Source: Bacteroidota bacterium (GTDB lineage Bacteria > Bacteroidota > Bacteroidia > Chitinophagales > Chitinophagaceae). Taken from it: a DNA stretch of 64,000 nucleotides. The DNA is taken from assembly GCA_023386235.1 (NCBI GenBank), contig JAEWKC010000009.1:1-64000 (forward strand), in the 5' to 3' direction. This document shows, in pieces, positions 8,155 through 16,890 of this stretch; within the stretch, counting starts at the first letter, position 1; each line of letters starts with the position of its first letter. The translations under genes and the position numbers were made by a program. Below the pieces are notes generated by a model that worked only from the letters and a program-made list of their open reading frames with translations, was not told the origin of the DNA and made no database searches.

Positions 8155-9555
8155 CTATCTTTTTACAATCTGTGCCACCAGGTCGGCTTCTGTGGCTACT
8201 TTGCCGTTTACATAAGCCGTTCCGTGCATTTCGCAAATGCCACGACGTATGGGCGATATCAGTTCCATTTTTAAAATCAGCGTATCGCCGGGCTTTACCA
8301 TGGTTTTAAACTTACAGTTGTCAATTTTAAGAAAATAAGTATCATATTCACCGGCTGGACTGGCGTTTATGCAGAGAATTCCGCCGGTTTGCGCCAAGGC
8401 TTCAATTTGCAATACGCCTGGCATCACAGGGTTGCCGGGAAAGTGCCCTTGAAAATATTCTTCGTTCATTGTTACATTTTTAATGCCGATAATGTGCGTA
8501 TCGGACATTTCTATCACCTTATCTATCATAAGGAAAGGATAGCGATGCGGCAATGTATTTTGAATTTGTTCGGTAGTGTATATGGGTGTTTGTAAAGGAT
8601 CGTATACGGGTACATCTTTAAAAAGTCTTTTTTTCTTGATGTACTCTTTTATTTTTTTGGCAAAAGCCACGTTGGAGCTGTGTCCGGGGCGGTGCGCGAG
8701 TATACGCGTTTTTACGGGATAGCCTATCAGGGCCAGGTCGCCAATCATGTCCAGCAGTTTGTGTCTGGCGGGTTCATCGGGATATCTCAGTTCCAGGTTG
8801 TTGAGGTAGCCTTCACTTTTTACTTCCACATCTTTTTTGTTGAAGAATTTAGAAAGGCGGTCTATTTCTTCCTGCGAAACCGGCTTGTCTACCACTACGA
8901 TCGCGTTGTTCAGATCTCCGCCTTTAACAAGGTTGTGCTCTATAAGCATTTCCAGTTCGTGTAAGAATACAAAAGTGCGGCAGGCGGCAATTTCACTTTT
9001 GAAATCGCTCATTTTTTTTAACTGAGCAAACTGTGTACCCAATACCGGGCTATTAAAGTCTATTAAAGCGGTGATGCTGTACTGCGGGCCAGGCATGGCT
9101 ACCATTTCCACGCGCTTTTCTTTATCTTCAAAGAAAATATTCTCCTCAATTTCATACCATACTTTTGTAGCGTTTTGTTCTGCTACTTCTGCTTCTTCAA
9201 TCAGCTCTACAAAAGGCATGGCGCTGCCGTCCATAATGGGCACTTCCGGGGCGTTGATCTCTATCAGTACATTGTCAACGCCGCAACTAACAATGGCAGC
9301 CAGCAAGTGTTCTATGGTGCTTACTCTGGCCTCGCCGTTTTGTAAGGTGGTACCCCTGCTGGTGTCGTTCACAAAATCACAATCTGCTTTTACCACGGGT
9401 TTATTGGGTAAGTCAACTCTTTGAAACTGAATACCAAATCCGGGATTGGCCGGACGTAGCGTAACGTCTACAGATTTGCCCGTATGCAAGCCTACGCCAT
9501 TGATAGAAACCGAATTTACAATTGTGTGTTGTTTGTCTAAGTTGAAATTACTCAT
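8155..9555 (-). CDS. lpxC-fabZ: Bifunctional UDP-3-O-acyl-GlcNAc deacetylase / 3-hydroxyacyl-ACP dehydratase
   Basis: A fusion of two enzymes. Residues about 1-305 are LpxC, the committed zinc deacetylase of lipid A synthesis: STIEHLLAAIV holds one zinc histidine, and ARHKLLDMIGDLAL holds another together with the zinc aspartate. Residues about 320-466 are FabZ: TLPHRYPFLMIDKV, then the catalytic GHFPGNPVMPGVLQIEALAQ. The fusion is typical of Bacteroidota and ties lipid A flux to fatty acid elongation. It follows lpxD by 63 bases and has its own promoter-like box in that gap. lpxA, often next in related genomes, is not here; an AraC gene follows instead. Confidence 0.97.
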   Translation of the reverse strand: MSNFNLDKQHTIVNSVSINGVGLHTGKSVDVTLRPANPGFGIQFQRVDLPNKPVVKADCDFVNDTSRGTTLQNGEARVSTIEHLLAAIVSCGVDNVLIEINAPEVPIMDGSAMPFVELIEEAEVAEQNATKVWYEIEENIFFEDKEKRVEMVAMPGPQYSITALIDFNSPVLGTQFAQLKKMSDFKSEIAACRTFVFLHELEMLIEHNLVKGGDLNNAIVVVDKPVSQEEIDRLSKFFNKKDVEVKSEGYLNNLELRYPDEPARHKLLDMIGDLALIGYPVKTRILAHRPGHSSNVAFAKKIKEYIKKKRLFKDVPVYDPLQTPIYTTEQIQNTLPHRYPFLMIDKVIEMSDTHIIGIKNVTMNEEYFQGHFPGNPVMPGVLQIEALAQTGGILCINASPAGEYDTYFLKIDNCKFKTMVKPGDTLILKMELISPIRRGICEMHGTAYVNGKVATEADLVAQIVKR

Positions 9556-9584
9556 GATTTACGCTTTAACTGTTAGTTTCCGCG

Positions 9585-9592
9585 CAAAAATA
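9585..9592 (-). promoter_or_regulatory. Candidate -7 promoter element for lpxC-fabZ
   Basis: The minus strand reads TATTTTTG in the 63-base gap between lpxD and lpxC-fabZ, 29 bases before the latter's start. It suggests lpxC-fabZ can be transcribed independently of lpxD. Confidence 0.45.
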
Positions 9593-9618
9593 AGTTATTT
9601 GAAATTTCTAAAAAAGCC

Positions 9619-10656
9619 TTACTTCTTTTTAAGTGATTTGACAAGCTTTTCCAGTTCCTGAATGCGTTGTTCCAATTCGGGCAATCTTCGGGCAACCGAT
9701 TGGCTTCTTAAAGCGGCGCTATAATCAAAGGCCGGGGAGCCGGTAACCGCTTTTTTGTTTTCTGTGATAGATTTGGTAACCCCGCTCTGCGCATTGATGC
9801 GCACAAAATCTGCAATCTGGATATGGCCTACCAAGCCGGCCTGGCCGCCAATCATAATGTTTTTGCCCAGTTTGGTACTGCCGCTGATGCCCGCTTGTGC
9901 GGCAATCACAGAATTTTCTCCAACTTCTACATTGTGCGCTATTTGCACCAGGTTGTCAATTTTGGCGCCTTTCTTTATTATGGTAGAACTTATAGTGGCG
10001 CGGTCTATGGTGGTATTGGCCCCGATTTCTACGTCGTCTTCTATAACTACGTTGCCTATTTGAGGCACTTTCTGGAATGAACCATCAGGTTGAGGGGCGA
10101 AGCCAAAGCCATCGCTGCCTATTACACAACCGGCGTGAATAATACAATTGTTTCCTACCTGGCAATCGTTGTAAATAGTAACGTTGGGATGGATGATTGT
10201 ATTCTCGCCAATGCGTACATTGTTACCAATGAATGCACCGGGAAGTATTTTACTATTGTTTCCTATGGATGCATCGTCACTTATGTAAGCGAACGCGCCT
10301 ATATATACATCCTTACCTGTTGTAGCTTTTTCAGAAATATATGACTGCGGCTCAATGCCCGAATTGAGATTATTTTTATGATCCTGGTAAAATTTAAGCA
10401 ACGTGGCAAATGCCGAATAAGGATCTTCTGTACGAAGTAAGGTAGCGTTTACCGGATGCTTCAGTTCAAAGTTTTCGTGAATAATAATAATGGAAGCCTT
10501 TGATTTATATAAAAAGTCTTCATATTTTGGATTGGCCAAAAATGTAAGATCGCCTTGGGAAGCATCTTCTATTCTGCTGAAAGCACTAACCGATGCAGAA
10601 GCGTCACCTTCTACACGTGCGTTAATTACTGAAGCTATTTGTTCCGCGGTAAACAT
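9619..10656 (-). CDS. lpxD: UDP-3-O-(3-hydroxyacyl)glucosamine N-acyltransferase
   Basis: Third enzyme of lipid A synthesis; transfers a 3-hydroxyacyl chain from ACP to the amino group of UDP-3-O-acylglucosamine. The 345 residues match the family. An N-terminal uridine-binding domain (LTFLANPKYEDFLYKSKAS) is followed by a left-handed beta helix of hexapeptide repeats (for example IGAFAYISDDASIGNN, IHPNVTIYNDCQVGNN). The catalytic histidine lies in VQIAHNVEVGENSVI, and the C-terminal helix ends in Lys-rich residues. It lies upstream of lpxC-fabZ in the same direction. Confidence 0.97.
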   Translation of the reverse strand: MFTAEQIASVINARVEGDASASVSAFSRIEDASQGDLTFLANPKYEDFLYKSKASIIIIHENFELKHPVNATLLRTEDPYSAFATLLKFYQDHKNNLNSGIEPQSYISEKATTGKDVYIGAFAYISDDASIGNNSKILPGAFIGNNVRIGENTIIHPNVTIYNDCQVGNNCIIHAGCVIGSDGFGFAPQPDGSFQKVPQIGNVVIEDDVEIGANTTIDRATISSTIIKKGAKIDNLVQIAHNVEVGENSVIAAQAGISGSTKLGKNIMIGGQAGLVGHIQIADFVRINAQSGVTKSITENKKAVTGSPAFDYSAALRSQSVARRLPELEQRIQELEKLVKSLKKK

Positions 10657-10755
10657 GCTGGAATGATTTTATTGCAAGTAACAAATTTTTTAAATAATTT
10701 TTCTCTTTTTAAGCTCAAAATGTTTAAAAATCAGCATAAAGGTAGTGGAAAAGAG

Positions 10756-10763
10756 TATCTTTG
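10756..10763 (+). promoter_or_regulatory. Candidate -7 promoter element for psd
   Basis: TATCTTTG matches TAnnTTTG and lies 32 bases before the psd start codon, in the divergent region between lpxD and psd. Confidence 0.5.
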
Positions 10764-10795
10764 CATATAAAATAAATGCTAAACACTTTTAAAAA

Positions 10796-11455
10796 ATGAA
10801 AATACACAGAGAAGGCATCGCTACTATTGTATTGATTTTTATCTTATTGCTTATATTAAATGTAGGCTCATTATTTTTAATACCTAAAACGCTGTGGCTG
10901 ATCAATATTATCCTTGCGGTATTGTCTTTCGGCTTCTTTGTGTTTATAATTTCTTTTTTCAGGGTGCCTAAAAGAACTTTGACTTTTGACGAAAATAAAA
11001 TAATTGCCCCGGCAGACGGTAAGGTAGTAGTAATAGAAGAAGCGGTTGACGAAGAATATTTTAAAGAGAAAAGATTGCAGATCAGTATTTTCATGAGCCC
11101 GCTCAATGTACATCGCAATCTTTATCCTGTTTCGGGCAAGGTGGTTTATACAAAATACCACAAAGGCAAATATTTGGTAGCCTGGGATCCCAAGTCTTCT
11201 ACAGATAATGAAAGGCACAGCATAGTTATACAAAAAGAAGGCAAAGGAGAGTTATTGGTAAAACAGATAGCAGGCGCCGTAGCCAGAAGAATTTGCAATT
11301 ATGCACGGGAAGGTAGCGAGATAAAGCAAAATGAGGAATTAGGCTTTATTAAGTTCGGCAGCCGTGTAGATATATTACTACCTGCGGGAACAAAAGTAGA
11401 AGTGGCTTTAGAGCAGCAGGTAACCAGCGGTGTAACGGTCATTGCCAGCTGGTAA
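10796..11455 (+). CDS. psd: Phosphatidylserine decarboxylase
   Basis: Decarboxylates phosphatidylserine to phosphatidylethanolamine in the inner membrane. The 219 residues fit the short (type II) form. Two adjacent N-terminal hydrophobic helices (about residues 8-50) are followed by the soluble domain with PADGKVVVIEE and MSPLNVHRNLYPVSG. The self-cleavage site is FGSRVD, with the pyruvoyl-forming serine at about residue 189. It is transcribed divergently from lpxD and has its own promoter-like box. It converges on purN. Confidence 0.96.
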   Translation: MKIHREGIATIVLIFILLLILNVGSLFLIPKTLWLINIILAVLSFGFFVFIISFFRVPKRTLTFDENKIIAPADGKVVVIEEAVDEEYFKEKRLQISIFMSPLNVHRNLYPVSGKVVYTKYHKGKYLVAWDPKSSTDNERHSIVIQKEGKGELLVKQIAGAVARRICNYAREGSEIKQNEELGFIKFGSRVDILLPAGTKVEVALEQQVTSGVTVIASW

Positions 11456-11492
11456 GAGTTTTGATGTGTAATTTTTCAGGAATACCATAGTA

Positions 11493-12077
11493 TCATTCGT
11501 ATTCTCTTGCAATAATATATTCTTCAATCACACGTGGAAAATGCGCATGTTCCAGCAAATGTATTTTTTCTGACAGGCTTTCCGGTGTATCCTTTTCACT
11601 TATTGCGCATACAGCCTGAAAAAGATGTTTGCCATTGTCATAATGTTCATCAACCAAATGAATGGTAATGCCGCTTTCCTTTTCCCGATTGGCAATAACG
11701 CTCTGGTGAACGTAGCTGCCATACATGCCTTTGCCGCCGTATTTAGGAAGTAGCGCCGGGTGTATATTAATGATTTTTTCGGGATAGGCATCAATGAGCT
11801 TTTGAGGTATTTTCCACAAAAAACCGGCTAATATAATATAATCGACCGATTTGTTTTTCAATTCTGAAAAGTAACTTTCTTCGTTATAAAACTTTTTTCT
11901 TTCTATTATAAGCGTGTCAATATTATTTTTACGTGCAATGCTTAGCACACCCGCGTCGGGTTTGTTGGAAACAATAAGAACCACATCCATCAATTCATTA
12001 TCCTTATTATATTCTATAATTTTTCCGGCATTACTGCCTGCACCTGACGCAAAAATTGCCAAATTTATTTTTTTCAT
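11493..12077 (-). CDS. purN: Phosphoribosylglycinamide formyltransferase
   Basis: Adds a formyl group from 10-formyl-tetrahydrofolate to GAR in purine synthesis. 194 residues, the usual size. The substrate loop ASGAGSNAGKI is at the N-terminus. The catalytic Asn and His lie in INIHPALLPKYGGKGMYG, and the catalytic Asp in ESGITIHLVDEHYDNG. The ATG at 12077 gives MKKINLAIFASG. It stands alone, convergent with psd and divergent from the actA operon. Confidence 0.97.
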   Translation of the reverse strand: MKKINLAIFASGAGSNAGKIIEYNKDNELMDVVLIVSNKPDAGVLSIARKNNIDTLIIERKKFYNEESYFSELKNKSVDYIILAGFLWKIPQKLIDAYPEKIINIHPALLPKYGGKGMYGSYVHQSVIANREKESGITIHLVDEHYDNGKHLFQAVCAISEKDTPESLSEKIHLLEHAHFPRVIEEYIIAREYE

Positions 12078-12253
12078 GATTTGTAATGAACAACAAAACT
12101 GAATAAAAATGCATTACCAACAAAATTTTTATGTGTTATTGTTATTATCTTTTAATATGTAGAAGTTTTGATTGCTAATATCTTACAGGGCAAATGGCAG
12201 GTATTATATTTTTAAAAATCTTTTTGTTAAAAAAAGTTTCAAAAATTTTTAAG

Positions 12254-12279
12254 TTTGTCAATTCTGTGTCATACATTTG
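12254..12279 (+). promoter_or_regulatory. Candidate promoter of the alternative complex III operon
   Basis: TTTG (12254-12257) and TACATTTG (12272-12279) are separated by 14 bases. The second box matches TAnnTTTG. They lie about 54 bases before the actA ATG. The gap is shorter than the usual Bacteroidota spacing, so the upstream box is less certain than the -7 box. Confidence 0.45.
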
Positions 12280-12332
12280 TTCCGAATATAGACTAACACC
12301 GTAATTCGGAAAATATATTGATTAAAGAGAAT

Positions 12333-13592
12333 ATGAGCAACTATAAAAATACTGCTAGTAAGATTTATTTAGCATTTATTGTACTATTCACGCTAACCTT
12401 GTCGGCAAAAACCTATGCTCAGGATGGTAAAGCATTATTCCAGACGCATTGCGCTGCCTGTCATACCGTACATAAAGACATGACCGGGCCTGCTCTTGCA
12501 GGTACGGAAGACAGATGGGCCGATAAAGACCTGTTGCATGAATGGATATTGAACAGTTCTAAGGTGGTAGCCAGCGGCGACGCGTATGCCAATGAAATGT
12601 TCAATAAGTGGAATAAAATCCCCATGACCCATTTCGAGGGAATTTTAAGTAATGAAGATATTGACGCCATTCTTGCTTTTATTAAAGAAGAAGAAGCCAA
12701 GCCTGCTGCCGGAGCCGGAGCTGCCACTACCGCCGTAGCCGCTCCTGAGCCGGAAACCAATCATACCTTACTGTATGGGGTTATCACCATACTACTGGCA
12801 ATTGTGGGTTTTGTATTGTTGCTGCTCAACAAAAAATTAAAAGTAATAGCCGATTATAAAGAAGGAGATCCTGCTTATAATATTCCTTTCTACAGAAAAA
12901 AATCATTTATAGCACTTGCAAGCATCGTGCTTTTTATATTAGGTGGTTTTTGGGTGGTGCAGGGAGCTATCAATTTAGGTCAAAAAGACAACTATCAGCC
13001 CGAGCAGCCTATCTTCTTTTCGCACAGGGTGCATGCAGGCATCAATCAGATCAACTGTATGTTCTGCCATACAAATACACAGGATGGAAAAACCGCGATG
13101 GTACCTTCTGTAAATGTATGTATGAACTGCCATATGGCTATTACCGAATATACAGGAGAGCAATTATATAAACCTAATGGCGATACGGTAAATGGAACCC
13201 AGGAAATACAAAAGCTATACGAATATGCCGGCTATACACCAGGTCAGCCTTGGGACGAAACAAAAGCCAGGCATATACCATGGGTAAGAATTCACCAATT
13301 GCCCGACCATGTTTATTTCAACCATGCGCAACACACAATGGTGGGTAATGTACAATGTCAAACCTGCCATGGCGAAATTAATGCAATGGACGAAGTAAAA
13401 CAGTTCGCTACTTTAAATATGGGATGGTGTATCAACTGCCATAGAACTACAGATGTGAACTTCAAAGGAAATGCTTATTATAGTATGTATGAAAAATATC
13501 ACCAACAATTGAAGAACGGAGAGATCGATTCTACCAAAGGTGTAACTGTAGAAATGATTGGTGGTCTTGAATGTCAGAAATGTCACTACTAA
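12333..13592 (+). CDS. actA: Alternative complex III subunit ActA, multiheme cytochrome c
   Basis: Periplasmic electron-transfer subunit of the quinol:cytochrome c oxidoreductase ACIII. Six CXXCH heme motifs are visible: CAACH near residue 42 in an N-terminal mono-heme domain, then CMFCH, CMNCH, CQTCH, CINCH and CQKCH in the pentaheme domain. A signal peptide (about residues 1-30 ending TYAQ), a Pro/Ala linker and a membrane helix (LLYGVITILLAIVGFVLLLL) separate the first heme domain from the rest. A second hydrophobic helix (IALASIVLFILGGFWVV) follows. I chose the ATG at 12333 over an upstream TTG at 12318. It is the first gene of actABCDEF. Confidence 0.95.
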   Translation: MSNYKNTASKIYLAFIVLFTLTLSAKTYAQDGKALFQTHCAACHTVHKDMTGPALAGTEDRWADKDLLHEWILNSSKVVASGDAYANEMFNKWNKIPMTHFEGILSNEDIDAILAFIKEEEAKPAAGAGAATTAVAAPEPETNHTLLYGVITILLAIVGFVLLLLNKKLKVIADYKEGDPAYNIPFYRKKSFIALASIVLFILGGFWVVQGAINLGQKDNYQPEQPIFFSHRVHAGINQINCMFCHTNTQDGKTAMVPSVNVCMNCHMAITEYTGEQLYKPNGDTVNGTQEIQKLYEYAGYTPGQPWDETKARHIPWVRIHQLPDHVYFNHAQHTMVGNVQCQTCHGEINAMDEVKQFATLNMGWCINCHRTTDVNFKGNAYYSMYEKYHQQLKNGEIDSTKGVTVEMIGGLECQKCHY

Positions 13593-13642
13593 TATATAAC
13601 TAAGTAAAATTCAATTCATCAAAAGATTCAAATTCCGAATAA

Positions 13643-16600
13643 ATGGATAATAAAAAGTATTGGCAAAGTTTTGGGGAGCTGAAAGATTCTGAAGCATATA
13701 AAAAATCGCTTGAGAACGAGTTTCGTGAAGAATTACCTTTTGAAGATACCAAAGGTATTTTAGATGCGCCCACTCCCCGCAGAGACTTTTTGAAATATTT
13801 AGGTTTCAGCACCGCGGCGGCCGCTATTGCAGCCGGATGCGAAATGCCGGTTAATCATTTTGTACCTTATGCTAATAAGCCTGAGAATATTCATCCCGGC
13901 GAAGCGGAGTATTATGCTACCACTTTTGTACAGGACGGATATGCCGAAAGTGTGGTGGCAAAAGTACGTGACGGACGCCCCATCAAAATTGAAGGTAATA
14001 CATTAAGTCCCGTAACGCGTGGTGGTACATCTGCCAAAGCGCAGGCTTCGGTTCTTGATTTGTACAACATGGCACGCCTCCGCTTTCCTACTATCAGCAA
14101 CAAGGAAATAACCCTGGGTAAGATTGATGATGCGATAAAAGCCGAATTAGGCGCTCCGGTAGTAGTACTTACTTCCACAATTGTTTCTCCTACTTCACAG
14201 GAAGTTATCAATAATTTTTTAGCTAAATATCCCGGCAGCCGTCATGTAACGTATGACGCTGTATCTTATAGCGGACTTTTATTAGCCAATGAAGCCAGTT
14301 TTGGTCAAAGAGCATTACCCAGCTACAAATTTGAAAATGCTGCGGTTATCGTAAGCATTGGCGCAGATTTTTTAGGCACCTGGATATCTCCGGTGGAATT
14401 CACGAGAGGATATGCACAAAACAGGAAAATCAATGAGAAAAATCCTGCTATGAGCAAACACTTTCAGTTTGAAAGCGTACTCACTACTACAGGCGCCAGC
14501 GCCGATGAAAGATATTTATGTCGTCCTTCGGAATGGAACACTATCGCCACTTCTATTTTGGGTGCTTTAAATGGCCAGGCACCGGCGGTGGCAGATGCCA
14601 GGCTGAAAGAGGGCATTGAAAGAGTGGCAAAAGCCTTGAATGACAACAGAGGAAAATCCCTGGTAGTTTGCGGAAGTAATGATGTAGCTGTGCAAACAGC
14701 TGTTAATGCCATTAATCAGGCAATAGGAGCAAATGGCTCTACGATTGATTTTACTAAAACAAACAATACAAAAAAAGGTATAGATGCCGATTTTGTACAA
14801 TTGTTAAATGATATGAATGCCGGTGCCGTAAAAACATTGATTGTACATGGCGCCAACCCGGCATACAGCTGGTATGATGAAAAAGCGGTAAAGGCAGCTT
14901 TTGCCAAAGTACCGGTTACCATAGCACTGAACGAGAAGAATGACGAGACCACACAATTGTGTAAATATGTTGTTCCGTCACACAACTATCTTGAAAGTTG
15001 GGGAGATGCTGAGCCGGTAGCAGGATTTGTATCTTTGCTACAGCCTACTATCAACCCATTGTTCAAAACACGTCAGTGGGAAGCAAGCCTGCTAAAATGG
15101 AGCGACAATCCTATTTCTTTTGCCGACTATATCAAAAATAAATATACTGCCGCCTTAGGTGGCGATCAGGCATGGTACAAAGCATTGGCAGACGGTATGG
15201 TGAATGCTACGCAAATGAGTGTAGCAGCGGCCAATAATACTGCCGATTCTTTAAGCACGCTGGTGTCAGATACTTTAAGAAACGCGGGCGCTGCTACGGC
15301 TGCTGCCACTGTTGTTGCCGCCGATACAGCAGCTATCGCTGCCCCGCCCACTGCCCCAGCTGTGGCTACGGGTTCCGGTAAAATAGAATTGGTGCTGTAT
15401 CAAAAAGTAGCAATAGGCGAAGGACAGGGAGCAACCAATCCGTTCTTGCAGGAAATGCCCGACCCGGTTACGCGTTCTACGTGGGACAACTACATTATAG
15501 TATCGCCTGATTTTGCAAGAAAAAATCTGAAAATTGATTTAAATAATGAAGGACAAACAGACAGCTATGAAGTAAATCCAGAGAAAGAAGTACTGAAACT
15601 GACTGTTGGCGGCAAATCCATAGAGCTTCCGTTCCTTATAGTACCGGGTACACATCCCGATGTAGTAGGTATAGCGGTAGGCTATGGCAGAACTAAAGAA
15701 ACCGGCAAAGCCGGCATATATGGTAAAAATGCTTTTCCTTTGGCCACTTTGCAGGGAAATACCGTTTCTTACACTTTAGCTGATGTAAAAATAGAAAGAA
15801 CAGGCAAGAAGAGTACCATTGCTCAGGTGCAAACCCACGACCGCTACGACCCCAAAACCGGTGGCGAAAGAAAAGAGATAATGAAAGAAATGTCTCTGGC
15901 AACCTTTATGCAGGATCCTAAAAAAATACTGGCGGCAAGAGCGCACGAGTTGGAACCTTGGGGCGGGCTGGAAAATTTTGAAAAAGAAGGTACTTTATAC
16001 CCGTATTACGATAAACCCGGCATTCACTGGGCCATGAGCGTAGACCTTAACTCCTGTACAGGATGTGGGGCTTGTGTGGTAGCCTGTCATATAGAGAATA
16101 ACGTACCTATTGTAGGTAAAAACGAAGTAGCACGTTTCCACGATATGCATTGGCTGCGTATAGACAGATATTACAGCGGAGATGTGGATAATCCAAAAGT
16201 AGTGTTTCAGCCGTTGATGTGCCAGCATTGCGATAATGCGCCTTGCGAAAACGTATGCCCGGTAAATGCTACCAACCATAGCTCTGAAGGATTAAACCAA
16301 ATGGCTTATAACCGTTGCATAGGTACCAGGTATTGTGCTAATAACTGTCCTTATAAAGTACGTCGTTTCAATTGGGCAGATTATACAGGATCTGACAGCT
16401 TCTCTAACAACCAGAATCAAAAAATAGTTGGAAAACTGGACGATATCGTTATTGATATGGGCGATCATCTGTCAAGAATGGTATTAAATCCTGATGTTAC
16501 CGTACGCTCACGTGGTGTAATGGAAAAATGCTCTTTTTGCGTACAACGTTTACAGGCCGGAAAACTAAAAGCCAAAAAAGAAGGAAGAAAATTAGATACA

Positions 16601-16849
16601 GGTGTAGATTTAGGAAAATCTGACGTGCAAACTGCTTGTCAGCAGGCTTGCCCCAGCCAGAGCATTGTCTTTGGTAATCTTAATGACTCGCACAGCGCGA
16701 TATCCATTATGCGTCACGATAATCCGCTGAGAACCTTCTTCTCTCTTGAACAATTGCACGTTTTACCAAATGTAAACTATTTGGCAAAAGTTAGAAATAC
16801 TGATGAAGTGGATGTAAGTGAAACACCTGCAGCACCTGCGCATCATTAA
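13643..16849 (+). CDS. actB: Alternative complex III subunit ActB, molybdopterin-oxidoreductase-like and iron-sulfur protein
   Basis: Large periplasmic subunit of ACIII (1068 residues). A Tat-type motif RRDFLK (residues 46-51) precedes a hydrophobic stretch ending AAGCEM, where Cys66 may be lipidated. The middle resembles molybdopterin oxidoreductases but, as in other ActB proteins, probably has no cofactor. The C-terminal part is a ferredoxin-type domain with four cysteine groups: CTGCGACVVAC, CQHCDNAPCENVC, CIGTRYCANNC, and CSFC with a later CQQAC, enough for four Fe-S clusters. An Ala/Thr/Pro-rich linker lies near residues 545-575. It transfers electrons between ActA and the membrane subunits. 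Confidence 0.96.
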   Translation: MDNKKYWQSFGELKDSEAYKKSLENEFREELPFEDTKGILDAPTPRRDFLKYLGFSTAAAAIAAGCEMPVNHFVPYANKPENIHPGEAEYYATTFVQDGYAESVVAKVRDGRPIKIEGNTLSPVTRGGTSAKAQASVLDLYNMARLRFPTISNKEITLGKIDDAIKAELGAPVVVLTSTIVSPTSQEVINNFLAKYPGSRHVTYDAVSYSGLLLANEASFGQRALPSYKFENAAVIVSIGADFLGTWISPVEFTRGYAQNRKINEKNPAMSKHFQFESVLTTTGASADERYLCRPSEWNTIATSILGALNGQAPAVADARLKEGIERVAKALNDNRGKSLVVCGSNDVAVQTAVNAINQAIGANGSTIDFTKTNNTKKGIDADFVQLLNDMNAGAVKTLIVHGANPAYSWYDEKAVKAAFAKVPVTIALNEKNDETTQLCKYVVPSHNYLESWGDAEPVAGFVSLLQPTINPLFKTRQWEASLLKWSDNPISFADYIKNKYTAALGGDQAWYKALADGMVNATQMSVAAANNTADSLSTLVSDTLRNAGAATAAATVVAADTAAIAAPPTAPAVATGSGKIELVLYQKVAIGEGQGATNPFLQEMPDPVTRSTWDNYIIVSPDFARKNLKIDLNNEGQTDSYEVNPEKEVLKLTVGGKSIELPFLIVPGTHPDVVGIAVGYGRTKETGKAGIYGKNAFPLATLQGNTVSYTLADVKIERTGKKSTIAQVQTHDRYDPKTGGERKEIMKEMSLATFMQDPKKILAARAHELEPWGGLENFEKEGTLYPYYDKPGIHWAMSVDLNSCTGCGACVVACHIENNVPIVGKNEVARFHDMHWLRIDRYYSGDVDNPKVVFQPLMCQHCDNAPCENVCPVNATNHSSEGLNQMAYNRCIGTRYCANNCPYKVRRFNWADYTGSDSFSNNQNQKIVGKLDDIVIDMGDHLSRMVLNPDVTVRSRGVMEKCSFCVQRLQAGKLKAKKEGRKLDTGVDLGKSDVQTACQQACPSQSIVFGNLNDSHSAISIMRHDNPLRTFFSLEQLHVLPNVNYLAKVRNTDEVDVSETPAAPAHH

Positions 16850-16890
16850 AAAAAATAAAATAATAATTTTTAGGAAATAAAAGAAATTCA

